Source of the DNA: Romanomermis culicivorax
Taxonomy: Eukaryota > Nematoda > Enoplea > Mermithida > Mermithidae
Length of the DNA stretch: 64,000 nucleotides
Assembly: GCA_963922205.1 (NCBI GenBank)
Contig: CAWUHX010000030.1
Span: 1,612,001-1,676,000 of the forward strand
Direction of reading: 5' to 3'
Each line of letters opens with the position of its first letter. The stretch's first letter is position 1. The translations under genes and the position numbers were made by a program. Positions 12,910 through 25,200 of the stretch are shown piece after piece. The notes under the pieces were generated by a model. It did no database searches. It was not told where the DNA came from and saw nothing but the letters and a program-made list of their open reading frames with translations.

Positions 12910-13502
12910 TGTTATGTTTACTTCTCTGCTTAGGTCAAAGACGTCAGCAATATAACTCAAGTCCTATTGGCTTGTATTCAACTGACTACTGTAGGTCACT
13001 CAAAGGAGCTTCCTATTAGCAATCAATTAAACACAGTGCAACAGTCCTTAAACAGAAATAAACACAACTTTCAGTCACTAATAAGTAACTGGAAACTCTA
13101 ACTCTTGCAATTGAAGGGCACTCAGGGTCTCCCCAGATGCCTCCTAAAGGTTTACACAAGTACACAAGACACTGTGATAATATCCAAAGGAGCTGGGGCT
13201 TTACCTTGGCGTCGGATCCCGTGTAAGACAACTCCCGCTTCCGTTTATTGCGCAAGTAATAAAATAATAAAAATAATAGCTAATAATAATAATATTATTA
13301 TGTAAATATGTGTTTCGGGCTGTCAATGCTCTCCTTTATTGGGCGTAAAAGAAATTATATAAAGAAATGGACGGGACTCGCCCACGACACACCAAAGTAT
13401 GAGAATGATAAAACTTTCTCTTTTTGGTCGAATCGTAACATTGTCGATTCACCAATTTTGCATAGATATGGGATTACTACTACCGTAAGTACATCCCCAA
13501 CA
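12910..13502 (-). repeat. 5' LTR of the gypsy element (593 bp)
   Basis: On the minus strand it begins TGTTGGGGATGT and ends AAACATAACA, the usual TG...CA ends. It aligns along its length to the solo LTR at 47978-48596, which fixes both boundaries. The shared blocks include a stretch around 12950-13140 matching 48350-48570. Directly inside, the minus strand reads AGTGGTGGCTTCTGAC; a primer-binding site starting at the TGG two bases in is plausible but the tRNA was not identified. A short AAT/ATT microsatellite lies at 13258-13300. Confidence 0.85.
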
Positions 13503-14560
13503 ATTTCTTAAATTTGGGTGTAACAATAAAATTCATACACAGACTTCTGGCGCGAAGCACCGAAATTTTTTTCGATTTTTGAAGCTAGAATGCTGAACAA
13601 TTGGACAATGAATCTTTTGAATATTTATTTCCTGAATAAATGGTTCTTATTTTGTAGCCAATTAAATCATTTTTTATAATCGAACAAAATGCAAAAAGCA
13701 CATTGAAAGCATGCGACCTAATTTGAAAAATCAGTTCAACCAACCAAAAATTTGAATTTTTCAAAAAGCAATACTTGTCACTGTCCCAAACTGATAGTGT
13801 TTCAGTCATTTGCCGAATGAAAAAAAAATTATGTCAATGAAGTTCAAAAATTTGTACTGCAGAAAAATTTCTTGAGAAAAACAAAAAAATTTTAATTTTG
13901 TCAAATACTGAGACGCAATATCAAAGATTAAATGATTACGCCACAAGGTGAGACATTTTAGGTGGTAAAAACTATTGAGTGGTACTAGTAAGTGTGATAC
14001 ACATGCTTACTGACACGTCTTAGCTGAATTATCACAAGCAACGATCACAATAATCATCACTGACACGAAGCACCGGAAAATTTTTGTGGTTTTGACGTTC
14101 TAAAATACACCAGAAGGCACCTTTTTGACTTGAAAATCCCAAAGATTTTCTCTCCGTTTGGCGAAAAAACCCAAAATTTTTTGTATTTCCAGATTTTTTC
14201 GCCGAAAACACTGATTTGGTCAGAAAAACGGTGATGTCTTACCATCCCTGTAATTGGGGTGAAGTTGGGGAGACCCCACCCCAACTTGGTTGAACCTTAT
14301 ACCCAAATGTCAGAAGTCCCACCCCCCAACTTGGTCAACGCTATACCCGACCCCCCCCCCAAAGCGGCAAAATTGAAAAAAATTAGAGAAAAAGTCGCTT
14401 TTTTGGAAAAATTTTCTACATTTTTTCGACTTGCTTTGGGGGTTTTTTGACACCCTCCCCAAAATTTTGGAAATGTTGGGAACCCCACCCCAAAATTTTG
14501 TGTGTACCATCCCTCTCAAATGGTCGGACCTCTCACAGGTATGCATGCTACTCAAGATTC
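13503..14560. other. No gene seen; C-rich inverted repeat at 14230-14520
   Basis: The stretch is AT-rich with no coding signal. Between about 14225 and 14520 there are runs of CCCCACCCC and a C10 tract. The sequence TACCATCCCT occurs near both ends in the same orientation. Flanking this are related blocks around CAACTTGGT and AAAATTTTGG. It looks like a small decayed repeat rather than a gene. Confidence 0.4.
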
Positions 14561-14570
14561 CCTGTGCACA

Positions 14571-15106
14571 CTAAGCAGTAGGGACGAAGCGCGTAGCCCT
14601 CTTTTGATTGGCCGAAATTGCCGCCCCCTTGTTGATTGGTCAGAATTTTTGAGATGTCGAAAATGCATTATATGCATTTTAAAAGGGAAATACTGAAAAT
14701 TTTCCAGCGTTTCGCGCGGAATTTCAAATCAAGCATTATTTGAAAATGAAGTTTCTGTCGGCTATAAGTCACTGTTTTTTTGCCCTGTGCCTCTTCCCCA
14801 AATGGCGGAAGAAGTCAAAAATTTATTTTCCCATTTTCCCCCAGACGTTTTTTCGCTTAAAAATGTATTTTTCATTTATTTTTCCTCTAAAATTTTCCTT
14901 AGGCTTAGGCTTAGGGTACAGCAGCTGCGCCCGAAGGGCGCAGTGCTGTTGGGGCTTTTCCAAATGGTTAGTTGAGACCAATAATACGCACATACAACCA
15001 ATAATACGCACGTACTGTAGAGTAAATAACGTGTTTCCGTCAGGGGATGGGTCTTGATTTTCAACCAATCAGAAGAGGGCTACGCGCTCCGTCCCTAATG
15101 CTTAGT
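14571..15106. mobile_element. Non-autonomous inverted-repeat element (MITE) with 10-bp flanking duplication
   Basis: The left end reads CTAAGCAGTAGGGACGAAGC and the right end is its near-perfect inverse, extending to about 45 bp through GCGCGTAGCCCTCTT and TGATTGG. The identical sequence CCTGTGCACA lies outside each end (14561-14570 and 15107-15116), as expected of a target-site duplication, although it is itself partly palindromic. Near the centre are two exact TTAGGC units followed by TTAGGG (about 14899-14916) and a GC-rich hairpin (14922-14950). There is no transposase. Confidence 0.65.
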
Positions 15107-15439
15107 CCTGTGCACAATTTGGGAAGTACTTTCTGAATACAATAAAATGGGATTAGATTTGGATCCGTTTTGGGGTCTTGTAGCGAATTTTCCTGCAGGC
15201 TCTTTGCGTTGGTTTGGGTGCACTTGAAAAAAATTGACTATAGATATGTTAATAATAAACAAACCAGAATAAAAAGCAGTAATGTCGAGAAAACACATGC
15301 TATAAAGCCATAATGCCAGGAATCTGCCGATGGTGCCAAAATGTGTGACAACCAACCAGCATCCACCAGATCGAAATGGAGGACTAAATAGGTCATGCAC
15401 CAAACCGTCTGCCCCGCCAAATCTCCGTTTTAAAGATAA

Positions 15440-15650
15440 TTTGAAAATTCGCTATTTGGGAGTTTGTTCTGAGACTTCGCTGTTTTGAGAATAGCTGTTT
15501 AGAGACCTCGCTGTTTTGAGAATCGCTGTATTGAGACGTTGCTGTATTGAGAGTCGCTGTTTTGAGACATCGCTGTCTTGAGAATCGCTGTATTAAGTCT
15601 CGCTATTTTGAGTTTCGCTGTTGTATGTTTCGCTCAGTAGGGGAAAGGCA
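15440..15650. repeat. Minisatellite, unit about 18 bp (TCGCTGTTTTGAGA)
   Basis: About ten imperfect copies of a unit resembling TCGCTGTTTTGAGA with a short spacer follow one another. Neighbouring units vary at GAA/GAC/GTC positions. The start is near 15455 and the array fades after TTTCGCTGTTGTATG near 15630. Confidence 0.8.
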
Positions 15651-16599
15651 AATACTATCTTACAGTTTTGTAGTTCTCTGCTACACCTATGACCACATAG
15701 AACTGAGAATTTGAGAACAAACTTAACGAACCATTACCCATTTTTGTTCAACATTCAAAAACTCCAACAGAACAATTTTGGAAATAGCTCCGATTTTCGT
15801 TAAATTCTGATTCAGAAACGTTTTAGAAAAGACAGTCCTTACGGCTATTACAGCTCAAATCGGACGAATAAAAATCTGTTGTTTGGACATTGGGTCAATT
15901 TGGACAAGGCAAAAATAATTTGGACAAAACCAAAAAATTTTTGAATTTCAAATGTCTATTTTAGTGATAGTTTTTTTTGAGACCGGTAACCGAAGCTTTA
16001 AAAAAATTTTTGAGAAAAAGTTATACATTAAAAGCTTCCAGTAAATGGCTTTCATGACAGTGCAACTTCATTTCATATTCATTCAGATGTCATTTACAAT
16101 GACGCAGAAAAGCTGTAAGTGTGAGGACACGGATTTTCATACACGTAGATTTCCAATCAACATTTATGTATATTCTGCTTAAAAAATAGCAATATGAATT
16201 TGAAAAAAGCTGAATATTCACACCTTGCGTGAGCTACTACTGACTCCTGGCCATAATAGCGGTAAAAATGAGATTTCAAGACTATAATAGTTGTTCATAA
16301 TTTACGCCACATCGTTTCAATCATATCATTTTTTTCTGAAAAATTCGGATGAGTTGAAGTACATACAGTCATTGGAAAATTCGAAATCCATTTTCAGTTG
16401 TGGATACTATGGTGCTCCAGTCTTCCATCGACATGAAGAGTTTCAGTTTGATTCAAGTTTTTATTCAGGACCTGAAATAAATTTTAGCATTCAGAGCAAG
16501 ATTGATAATTTGCAGTTTTTCCACTTAGTGCGCATTTCATAAAAACGGACTATATTTAGACTAGTGGAACGTTCATCATTGAAGTTTTCCTCATTTATA

Positions 16600-19090
16600 T
16601 GCAAACTAGTTCATTAGAAAATGCCCCCATGGGGCAGAAAAAAGAAAAATATACTTGATTGGATAGTTGCCGAGCTAGAAAAAGAAGTGGACTAGATTTT
16701 TGAGAACTTGGGTTAAGGTTTTAAAGAAATCACTTTCGTTATATTGGATTTCCATTCTTTCTCAAAAATAATTTTTTATGTCTGTGAAAAAGCATATTCT
16801 GCATCCTGCATTTTGTTCTCATCAACTACAGTAACATTTTTCTATATGAAAATTATATGCACATGACTTCAAATGTAAAGAAATGATAGAAACTAGTATC
16901 ATTCTAACTCTAGACCGATTCAAAACCTCTGCCCCTCACACTAGGTGAAAAATAGTGAGGGAGGCATATTGTAGTCATTTGCAGAACTATAAAGAAACCT
17001 GAGGTTGGTTGCAGCAACCCAACATTAGGATGATCTCAACATCGGAATTAAATTGATGATCCAGAGTTTGAGCTAATGGCAATGTTGAAATTATTTCCTT
17101 CCAGTACACAAACAATACTCACTTCAGGATTAACTATTACTGAGGTTTAAGTTCAAGTTTGGGAATTTCAGACATTTTTATATTTATTTGCTTTAGAGAT
17201 GAGAAATTATGGGAAAATCTTAGTGCGATCGGACAGCTCGAGTTGGGGATAATCTCGACATTGAGCTCGTTATAATCCTGATGACATTCAAATTATACCG
17301 AACTTGAGCTCATACCGAGTCGCCGTTTTGTTCGAGATTATCTTGAGCTCGAGCTTCGACCCTTTAGTGCAACTGGGCCCTGATTGCAGTCATTGGGCAC
17401 CGATTTGCAAATGGGAGAACAGTGTAAAGCATACAAAAATGCTCCAGGTTCAGCCATGCCTATATTAGGGGTGTGCGCCAAATCCCGTGCCCGGTTCTCC
17501 CCCACTATACTCTCACTTCCACGACTACAGTACGACTTTTTTGAATGCAGGACGGGAGCGACAGGGATGGGCGAAATTGCTTCGCGTCTACAATCCGGTA
17601 AAAAGGGCTCTTTCTGTAAATTTCAGTTTAAATCCAAAAAGTGTGAATGATGCTACTTTGTTGAATAGTTAAATAGAAGAGAATTTTTATAGCTTGAAAT
17701 CAGTAAAACATGCGAAGTGAATTCTATACGATAAGTTATATAAAATAAGTGGATTAAACATATCTTGCGCAATCGATTTAGTCTCAAGAAGACTTTGTGC
17801 TGTCTTTTTTTCTAAAAAAGCTGAATGAGATTTTATGTGCCACTTTCCCACAGTTGATTCCTGTTTTATTGACACTAAATTTAGTAAACAAGTTCAACGC
17901 AGTTGAAAGCACGCCAAAAAATCAAGGTCAACCCCGTGCTCCCCTCAAAATATCGGCGATGCACATGTTTGGTTGAAAAGTGTGTCGATGCACTCTGCTG
18001 CAGAATATACTTTTTCACAGACACGGAAAATTTTTTCTGAGAAAGAATGAAAATCCAATATAACGAAAGTGAATTTTTTCCAACTGTATTCAAGTTCTCC
18101 AAAATCTAGTCCACTTCTTTTTGTAGCTTGGCAACTATCCAAGCAAGTATATTCTTCTTTTTTCTGCACCAAACTAGTCCACCTCTTTTTTGTGGGCCTC
18201 AGCCATGCATGAAAACCTTCGTAGAGCACATCATTGAAGTTTTAAATTTGGTCATTTTCACATCAAAGAAACAATAAAAACAAACTTAAAGCTAAGAATT
18301 CTCACTTTCGGTAAAATTAAAATATGCGTAAACCGCATAGAACTTAAAACACGTTGTAAACAGAATGTAAAGTGACCATTTCCTTTTAGTTCCCCATGGT
18401 CAGGAACCCGTCAACCCAAAAAACGGCAGAAATACTATTGTTTACACACAGAACAATTTTCTGTCTGAAATGACTATGTCCATTGAATTCCTCATGGTCA
18501 AGAAAGTCTTCCACCAAAAATAGCAGAGATATACATTTGTTTACATTCGATATAATTTTGTGTGTAAAATAATCGCATTCATTAAATTTCCCTTGGTCGA
18601 AAACTCCTTCCAAAAAAAATCACGAAAGTACACTTGGTTACACGCGGGATAATTTTTTGTGTAAAGTGACGCATCCATTGAATCCCCCACAGTCAAAACC
18701 CCTTTCCCAAAAAAATACGAAAATACGCTTGTTTACACCCGGAATAATTTTTTTATAAAGTGACCACATTCATTGAATTTCCCGTGGTCCAAATCCCCTT
18801 GCTTCAAATAATCACACGGAAATACTCTTGTTCACATCCGGGATAATTTTTTTGTGTAAAGTGACCGCGTGCATCGAATTCCCAATGGCCGAAAACCCCT
18901 TCCTCCAAGAACTTACGGGAATACCTTCATTTACATAACTGATTATTTTTTTGTGTAAAGCGACCGCGTCCATTGAATTACCTACGGTCGGAAATTCCAA
19001 TAATGCTACCGGTTCAATTGAAACTGCAAAAAATTCTGGCACCGTAGTGCAACTGGAAAAAATAATTTTTTGAAGCCGTAAGTTTATATA
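16600..19090 (+). repeat. Complex dispersed repeat, copy 1
   Basis: This is the first of three copies lying in the same orientation (the others at 36410-39080 and 50408-52725). In order: a left arm (16620-16910); a segment bounded by GGTTGCA and TGCAACTGGGCC (16990-17380); a middle block (17690-17900); a right arm (17930-18180) that is the inverse of the left arm; a spacer; a tandem array of about seven units of roughly 97 bp (18370-18990); and a tail to about 19085. The arms make the 16.6-18.2 kb part an inverted-repeat element. No transposase was recognised. Confidence 0.75.
18370..18990. repeat. Tandem array of about seven 97-bp units
   Basis: Each unit has the order GTAAAGTGACC, CATTGAATTCCC, a TGGTC block, CCCCTTCC, a short A-rich block, and TTTACA followed by ATAATTTTTT. 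Units begin near 18370, 18465, 18565, 18660, 18757, 18858 and 18957. Similar arrays occur at 37610-38590 and 51700-52240. Confidence 0.8.
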
Positions 19091-19419
19091 ACAAAGTATT
19101 GCTCGTCTCGATAAATGCGAAATACGAAAAATGCGAAAAAGATGAAAAATACGAAAAAAATCGAAAAATAAAAAGCGCAAAAGCAAAATAAAAATAAATC
19201 ACTCCTGCACGGTGCAGATAGAAGCTTGCAAAAATGCCAAGTCTAAAGATTCTGGGCTCTTGCTTCAATTTGCTTCTCATTCCAACGATTAATAGCTCTT
19301 GAACTGCTGAGAAATATCAATTTATATGAATTGATTTTGAAAAATTGAATATATACAGACTACTATTCATTCACACATGCGTTATATACAGGATCCAGAT
19401 CTGATTTGGGTCCGGTCGG

Positions 19420-19575
19420 ACCTGCTGTTTAGGAAACCGGGACGTCCAGGGAATAGGGACTAATGCATTTTTCGGGTAAATAGGAAATTTATTCGTTATT
19501 CGGGGAATCGGGACCTACGGGGAATATGGACTTTCGGACAATCGGGATATTTGCGGAAAAGAGACGTTGGGGGAA
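19420..19575. repeat. Degenerate minisatellite of GGGAAT/CGGGAC units
   Basis: Irregular short units built from GGGAATAGGGACT, GGGGAATCGGGACCT and GGACAATCGGGATAT repeat at spacings of 15-30 bp. It is more degenerate than the other minisatellites. Confidence 0.5.
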
Positions 19576-20464
19576 TAATGACACAATCGAAATGTGCGAG
19601 TACACTTGCTGTAGGAACATGTTTACATCTACTTTGCATATTCATAATTTTTACACATTAATGTGTTCATTGCAAATTGGGTGATCAACTTCTTAGTAAA
19701 TCTTCATTGAAAATTAAATAATCAATTTGGTAAAATAATTTGACAAGTGTCAGAATTCACCATTCAAGTGAAAAATATGATTCCACTACATGTATAGATG
19801 TTACAGTATGGAACAATATGTTATAACAACAGTATGCTGCAACTTTAGAACACATAACTTGTTCGAAAATTTCGGTTCAGTTGAAACTTGATGGCGGCGC
19901 CGCAAAAATTACGAAAACCTATTCATACTTCAAAGGTGGTACCGCGCGGCTCTTAGTATGAATAGAACAATCAGCGCCGCGCAGTGAAGTATGACAGGGC
20001 CTTTACCGTTTTGGCTGGGAGCCAAGTATATTATGCTTGTGTCCTGTTATGAAACTAACGTTTCGTCATTAGAGTTTGGAAGTTCTCTAAAATATTTTGG
20101 TGCGCGAAAACAGGAAGTGCACGTAACATCAAAAGCAAGTTATCTTTGCTCTGCAATACAGTATACTACAACGTTTTTGCAGATAACAAGTCGTTAGTAA
20201 CGACGCGGGATCTTACTGTAGTAATAGCTTTGTTTCTGACGGCATAAAAAGTCGTAAATAGTAAATACAATCAATCCACTAAGTACACGACGTTGAAAGA
20301 ACATACAGTACACACACGCAGAGAATAAATTAAAAACAAGACGATGCGCAAATTTACAGTAAAAAATAAATGGGAGGGACGAACAATTTTTTTGGGACGT
20401 TTTGAAAAAAGTGATATCGTAGAAATGATCACAATTCCGTAGTCCGAAAGACAAAAGAGTTTTC

Positions 20465-21503
20465 TGCGGGAAATTTCATGGAATCATACAGCTGCAAAGA
20501 AATTTGCTTTTCTGAAAATCCTGCAAGCAAATTCTGAAAATGAAATGGATATTTCTGAGAAGAAGCTGGCCATTAAAGCAGATCTGTTGATCAGCTTAAT
20601 GGGGATAGTCGGAAGCGATAATCATTAAAATCCGTGTAAGTTTGAAATTGTCAAAAACATTAAATGTCTTGTGAATCGTTTACAAGAAGCTTTCCACTGC
20701 AGAGCTTTTTCGCTCAGGATCTATCAAATGCTGGAATGGCAAAATTTTTAGTTTCATTAGCATGTAAAACATCTAAAGTATAGAATAGTGAACTGCTTTT
20801 CGATTTCACGAAGAAGCATTGTAAAAAACACATAATTTTTTTGCAGAACTGATTTGAAACTTACATTGATGCGGGGACGTCTGGGGAAGGGCTTCTTACA
20901 CCACCCAGAAAGGCATTGACCTGATCTAGAAAGCAGTTGGTCTCACTCACGTCAGAATAAACCTTTCAGAGGTAAGCATAAATTTTTGTTCGAAAACACG
21001 GTACATTGTACATGACCTACCCGAACACAACTTTCAATGTTATTTCTCAATTTTTAATTTAGTTATGGTCGGTTAAAGCTTATCAACAATCTGTCTGACT
21101 TCCCCCTTGCTACCGATGTATAATATGGAAATATCAGTTCCTCATCGGCTAGCAATCTAGAATCAGATAATTTTTGTCCTAACTGACACCTGCACACTGA
21201 TTCGAATTCGTGCATGTTTTTAAAAAAATTTATAAATTTTTAGAAGTCGAACGACAAAAACTTCAACAGCACAAGGAGCAGAAATTAAGCATCAAAGTTT
21301 CAGAAGTAAATCAAGTTCTCGAAGCATTTTCTCCATGTAGTTCTGCATAACTGATTTAGAGGAAGATGAATTCTGGTCATGCGTTACCGAAGACATCATC
21401 AGAATAGTTGATGAGAGCAATTTGAAGAATGTTTTTGGCTCAAATATTACACAAGATGGAAGTATTAATTCAGAAGATGATTTAGAAAACTACTTTAACT
21501 GAA
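20465..21503 (+). pseudogene. Exon-like fragments of an unidentified multi-exon gene
   Basis: Several plus-strand blocks read like exons. First, 20465-20635 is an open stretch rich in Lys, Leu and Ile with a stop shortly before the donor GTAAGT. Second, about 20702-20788 follows an acceptor CACTGCAG and opens SFFAQDLSNAGMAKF. Third, about 20849-20972 lies between the acceptor TTTTTTTGCAG and the donor GTAAGC, with one internal TGA. Fourth, 21252-21503 follows TTTTTAG and, after a frame change, ends in an acidic tail DLEEDEFWSCV and a TGA stop. Splice-like signals with stops and a frame change suggest a decaying gene that keeps its introns rather than a processed copy. The family was not recognised. 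Confidence 0.35.
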
Positions 21504-22243
21504 GTTCGTTTTCTCAAAATTACACCATTCGATGCGTTAAAAACACCTATTATTGGGAATTCCATTCACACAGGCCTCATTATTTGGATCGATATGAACT
21601 GTCAGCGTTGAATATTTTTTGGCGACTCAAGTAAATTGATCGGCTTACTTTAGATGCAGAATCGAAGAATTTCCTACCATGAATTTTTCTTTACTGTGAG
21701 GGATTACTGTATCTATCCACCGGGAATTTGCTTTTATAAACATAATTAATTAATTTCCCAATAGTAGGATAAAAATGCGTTCATCTGTCTTTCGGACAAA
21801 ATGCTGCTCAAATTAATTAATCAAATATACACAATGGTGTGCGTATCCGTTGTACAACTACAGTAAGACAATATTCCTACGCGGCGCGCATACTGTAAAT
21901 AAAAATCCTGGCTGCCACTTTTATAAAGCTTACAATATAGAATTGGAGTTTTCTGTTTCCTGCCCATTTTAATGTAATTGATCCGTGCGGTCAATAATTC
22001 GGTCGTAAAATGGTTGTCCGCGCGGTCGTTAAACTACATTTTCCGGAGTATACGCTAGATGAGGAACTTTTTTCGTCCTTTTTCATCAATAATAAAATAT
22101 CTCGACGAATCGCAATAAAAAGATGAGCAGATTTATATTATTTAGTCGCCGGCTCCCTCCCTACGTTCCTTGTGCGGATAAAATACAGTAAGAACGAATA
22201 TTGGCGAACCGCAGGATTGAAATGTATTACTATTACAGTAAGG

Positions 22244-25200
22244 TCAACTCGCCGAACTCCGGTTCGACGGGCAAAAACTACCGACGACGTTGTGGTGGTG
22301 GGACGTACTGGTGGCTTCGGCTTGCGATTTTTGGTGTTGCTTTTTTTGCTTCATTCGCCTATTCTGAAACCTAAAGTGGAAGAATTCATAAAAACATGCC
22401 ATATGACCTACAGATTTGACGAGCAGGTGATGATACGTTATACTAAAAAATTTTCGCCAGCTCAATACGCGAATAATTTATACTTTGAAGAAGATCCATT
22501 TAACCACTCCAAAGAGCATCAGTGAAACACCCTAATATTTTCTCCTCGTTGAAGTACGTGCAATGCCACAAGGACCGCATTGCCTTGGCTGCCCTGTTAA
22601 CGTTAAAATATCTGTTTTCCGCCTGCAGCATAAAGTTTGTCTTGATCTCAGCCATCAGTATACAGAAATTTGAGGGAACATTGGTATTGTACGAAGATCA
22701 CTGTAAAAGCATAATAATATCTACAATGTTCAATCACTATACTGTTTAGAATACGAGTACTGAATTTACGTAAACTATAAATGAAGTTTTTACAAGCTGT
22801 TGGATTAAGAAAATCTTAATCTAATTGCCCTTTTAATTTTGCAATGAATCAAGCTTACACAATAAAATATAAAAAAGAAGTAAAAAATTTGTAACAGACA
22901 GAAAGTAACAGAAAATTAAAACCCTTAAAAATTAAAAACCTCACATAAAAAGATACGTCTCAAACTATGGCAAAAATACCAGGTGATAAAGTAAAGTGAA
23001 TTCCTCAAAAAATAACAATAAAATTGAATTGGTACTCTTCTTTTTTCTATTTATATATTTTTTTATTTTTGTCGAATAAATACACTGTAAAAAAAGAATT
23101 TTATAAAATTGTGAGATCAGCTCACGAAAATAACAAAATTTTCTTGTGCTATCGACAAAGTTTGAACTGTTCTGCAAATTTCTAACTGAACAGCCACTGG
23201 AATTAATGCTGTATTACTTATATAACCACGAGCGCACTACAACACGCACGAGTGTAGTGTTTATATTTGCCGATGTTCGTTTATGTGATTTGTTCCACTA
23301 TTTTCAGAACGGGAGAGCTCTCACATCGAAGCAATCTATTTCGATTGCAAAGATCTACTTTTATGTGTCCCAATTTTTGTAACTACATAGTAACATCTCC
23401 TATCGGTAAAAATGACCCAAAAAAAGAAAACAAAACGAGTCCGAAGGTTTTACGTCTCAGGACATAATATGTAACCTTTTTCAAAAAATGATGCACTTGT
23501 AGAATATCTCAAATTCACAACACTCTCGCTTTAGGACTTGCCGTATGCCAAAGTGATTTCAACTTGTAGCAAATTTGCCATCCGCTCACCAGAAGTAAAG
23601 CGAAAAAATCCCTTATTGTTCGTCAGTTTTCTGTATTTGAGAATTTTCTTTGCTGCATGATCTTCTGAGAAATTGGGAGATTTGCAAATCCGGTAACAGT
23701 GAAAAACTGATTACAGGTGAGCATATGAACACGGAGAGAATTTTCAATCATGATATTAAGTAACCGTACAGTTTACCACAGTGGATACGGGTTTTAAGGA
23801 TCTGTCTAACTGTTCAAAGAAAGCTGATGTTCGGCACTTGGTTCATGAGTTATTCAGGTTCGAAGTTGGCTAAAAGGATACCCTTCGCGAAGGGGATGTT
23901 TGTGGAACTGTGCCTTAATGCCTAAAATCAGTCACAATAGGATCAGTCTTAAATACCAAAGTTGGTTAGGCTATGTTTCTAATACTGTAATAAAAAATGA
24001 CTGCTCACTTTACCCACATTTAGTAATTTTATTCACCTGACATGTCCTACTGTAGGTAGTTCTATCAAGAGTCACTAATGGTCTCGAGGAAAAAACGCAT
24101 GAGCGTGCTATTGCAGTCAATTATTTTTTATGACTCCTTATGACGGTCAGACGAAAGGAAAAAATTTTGATAAAAGATAAATTATTGATAAAAAGTGGGA
24201 GGACGATAAGGTTCACACAGACGATGACGAAATCGAGGTTTATTTGCAGTCACCTTGATTATTTTTTTGTTTGACGAATATTCCAGAAATTTCAAGATCC
24301 TGGAAGAACAGCATCTACAACCGAGAGTATTACCATATTTTCACTTGTCTTTCGTTCAAGCTCAATGTTTTGGCCAGCTCCCAACGTTTTTGTTTCGAAA
24401 CGTATGCGTTGTACAAGAATTCCTTTTCTAGCTCTAGCGTCTGCAATTTGGAATACGGTTTCCTTTTTTTCCTTATCGATATATTATTGGCCCAATCGAT
24501 ACTATGATCGGCTGAAAAGAAATAAAAAAGAAATGAAAAAATTGAAACTATAAACATGTGGATAAATCAAAGCGAAATTCCTTTATACTGCTGTTCCTCA
24601 GTTTCTGTAAATATTGCAGACGGATCATACAAGTAGCTTTCAGGCCTGATGTTGCAATAATGTTCATGTCTCATTTTTTTGTGGTCTGATTAGAACATCG
24701 TCTAGAATAAAGGCATTTAATAAGACGAATAATAAAATTTCAATCTATGTATAAAAAATATACGAGGGAAAATATGTAATCAAAAATTGATTTGTATAGT
24801 CTTTTTTTCTTGAAATGCGTTTAAGAAATAAAACTGGATAGCAAGTTCTTATGTTTTCTGCTAAACCGCACACCAGATATAGCCACAAATTAACGAGGTA
24901 ACTCAACTAACCTTAAAATTTTTTTAAATACAGATTCTACAGTAGAGGCTTCGTGCAAATGTATTTTAAACACAGTACACATTTACAAGCATTTTATAAA
25001 AAACAGAATAAAGCCAATACTTACACATAGAAATAAAAAAGAGACGTAAAAAAGGCATAAACGCAGACATAAAGAATATGAACCAGTAATCAAAAAAATT
25101 AGCAGTTGACCTTTGGTGATAGCCCAATAATTGTATAACATTACTTTTTTTATAAGAAAAGAGATTTTGATAACAGGCGCGAATACAGTACACTGCGAGA

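Larger units (their letters stand above)
6290..13502 (-). mobile_element. Ty3/gypsy LTR retrotransposon, decayed, 3' LTR not found
   Basis: The order on the minus strand is LTR, gag, aspartic protease, RT, RNase H, integrase with H2C2 finger, DDE core and GPY/F-like C-terminus. This is the Ty3/gypsy (Metaviridae) order. About ten in-frame stops and at least three frameshifts interrupt it (near 11390, 9640 and 6610), so it cannot act alone. The base after the LTR on the right is the start of ATTT (13503-13506), a possible target-site duplication. No sequence matching the LTR occurs between integrase and the left window edge. Either the 3' end was lost or the element extends beyond the window and includes the two genes at 319-5945. 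A solo LTR of the same family lies at 47978-48596. Confidence 0.9.

Noticed and set aside
22172-22525. Plus-strand frame of 117 codons across the last Abd-B exon
   Set aside because: Its first half is the antisense shadow of the homeobox end; the minus strand has exact splice signals and a known protein there.
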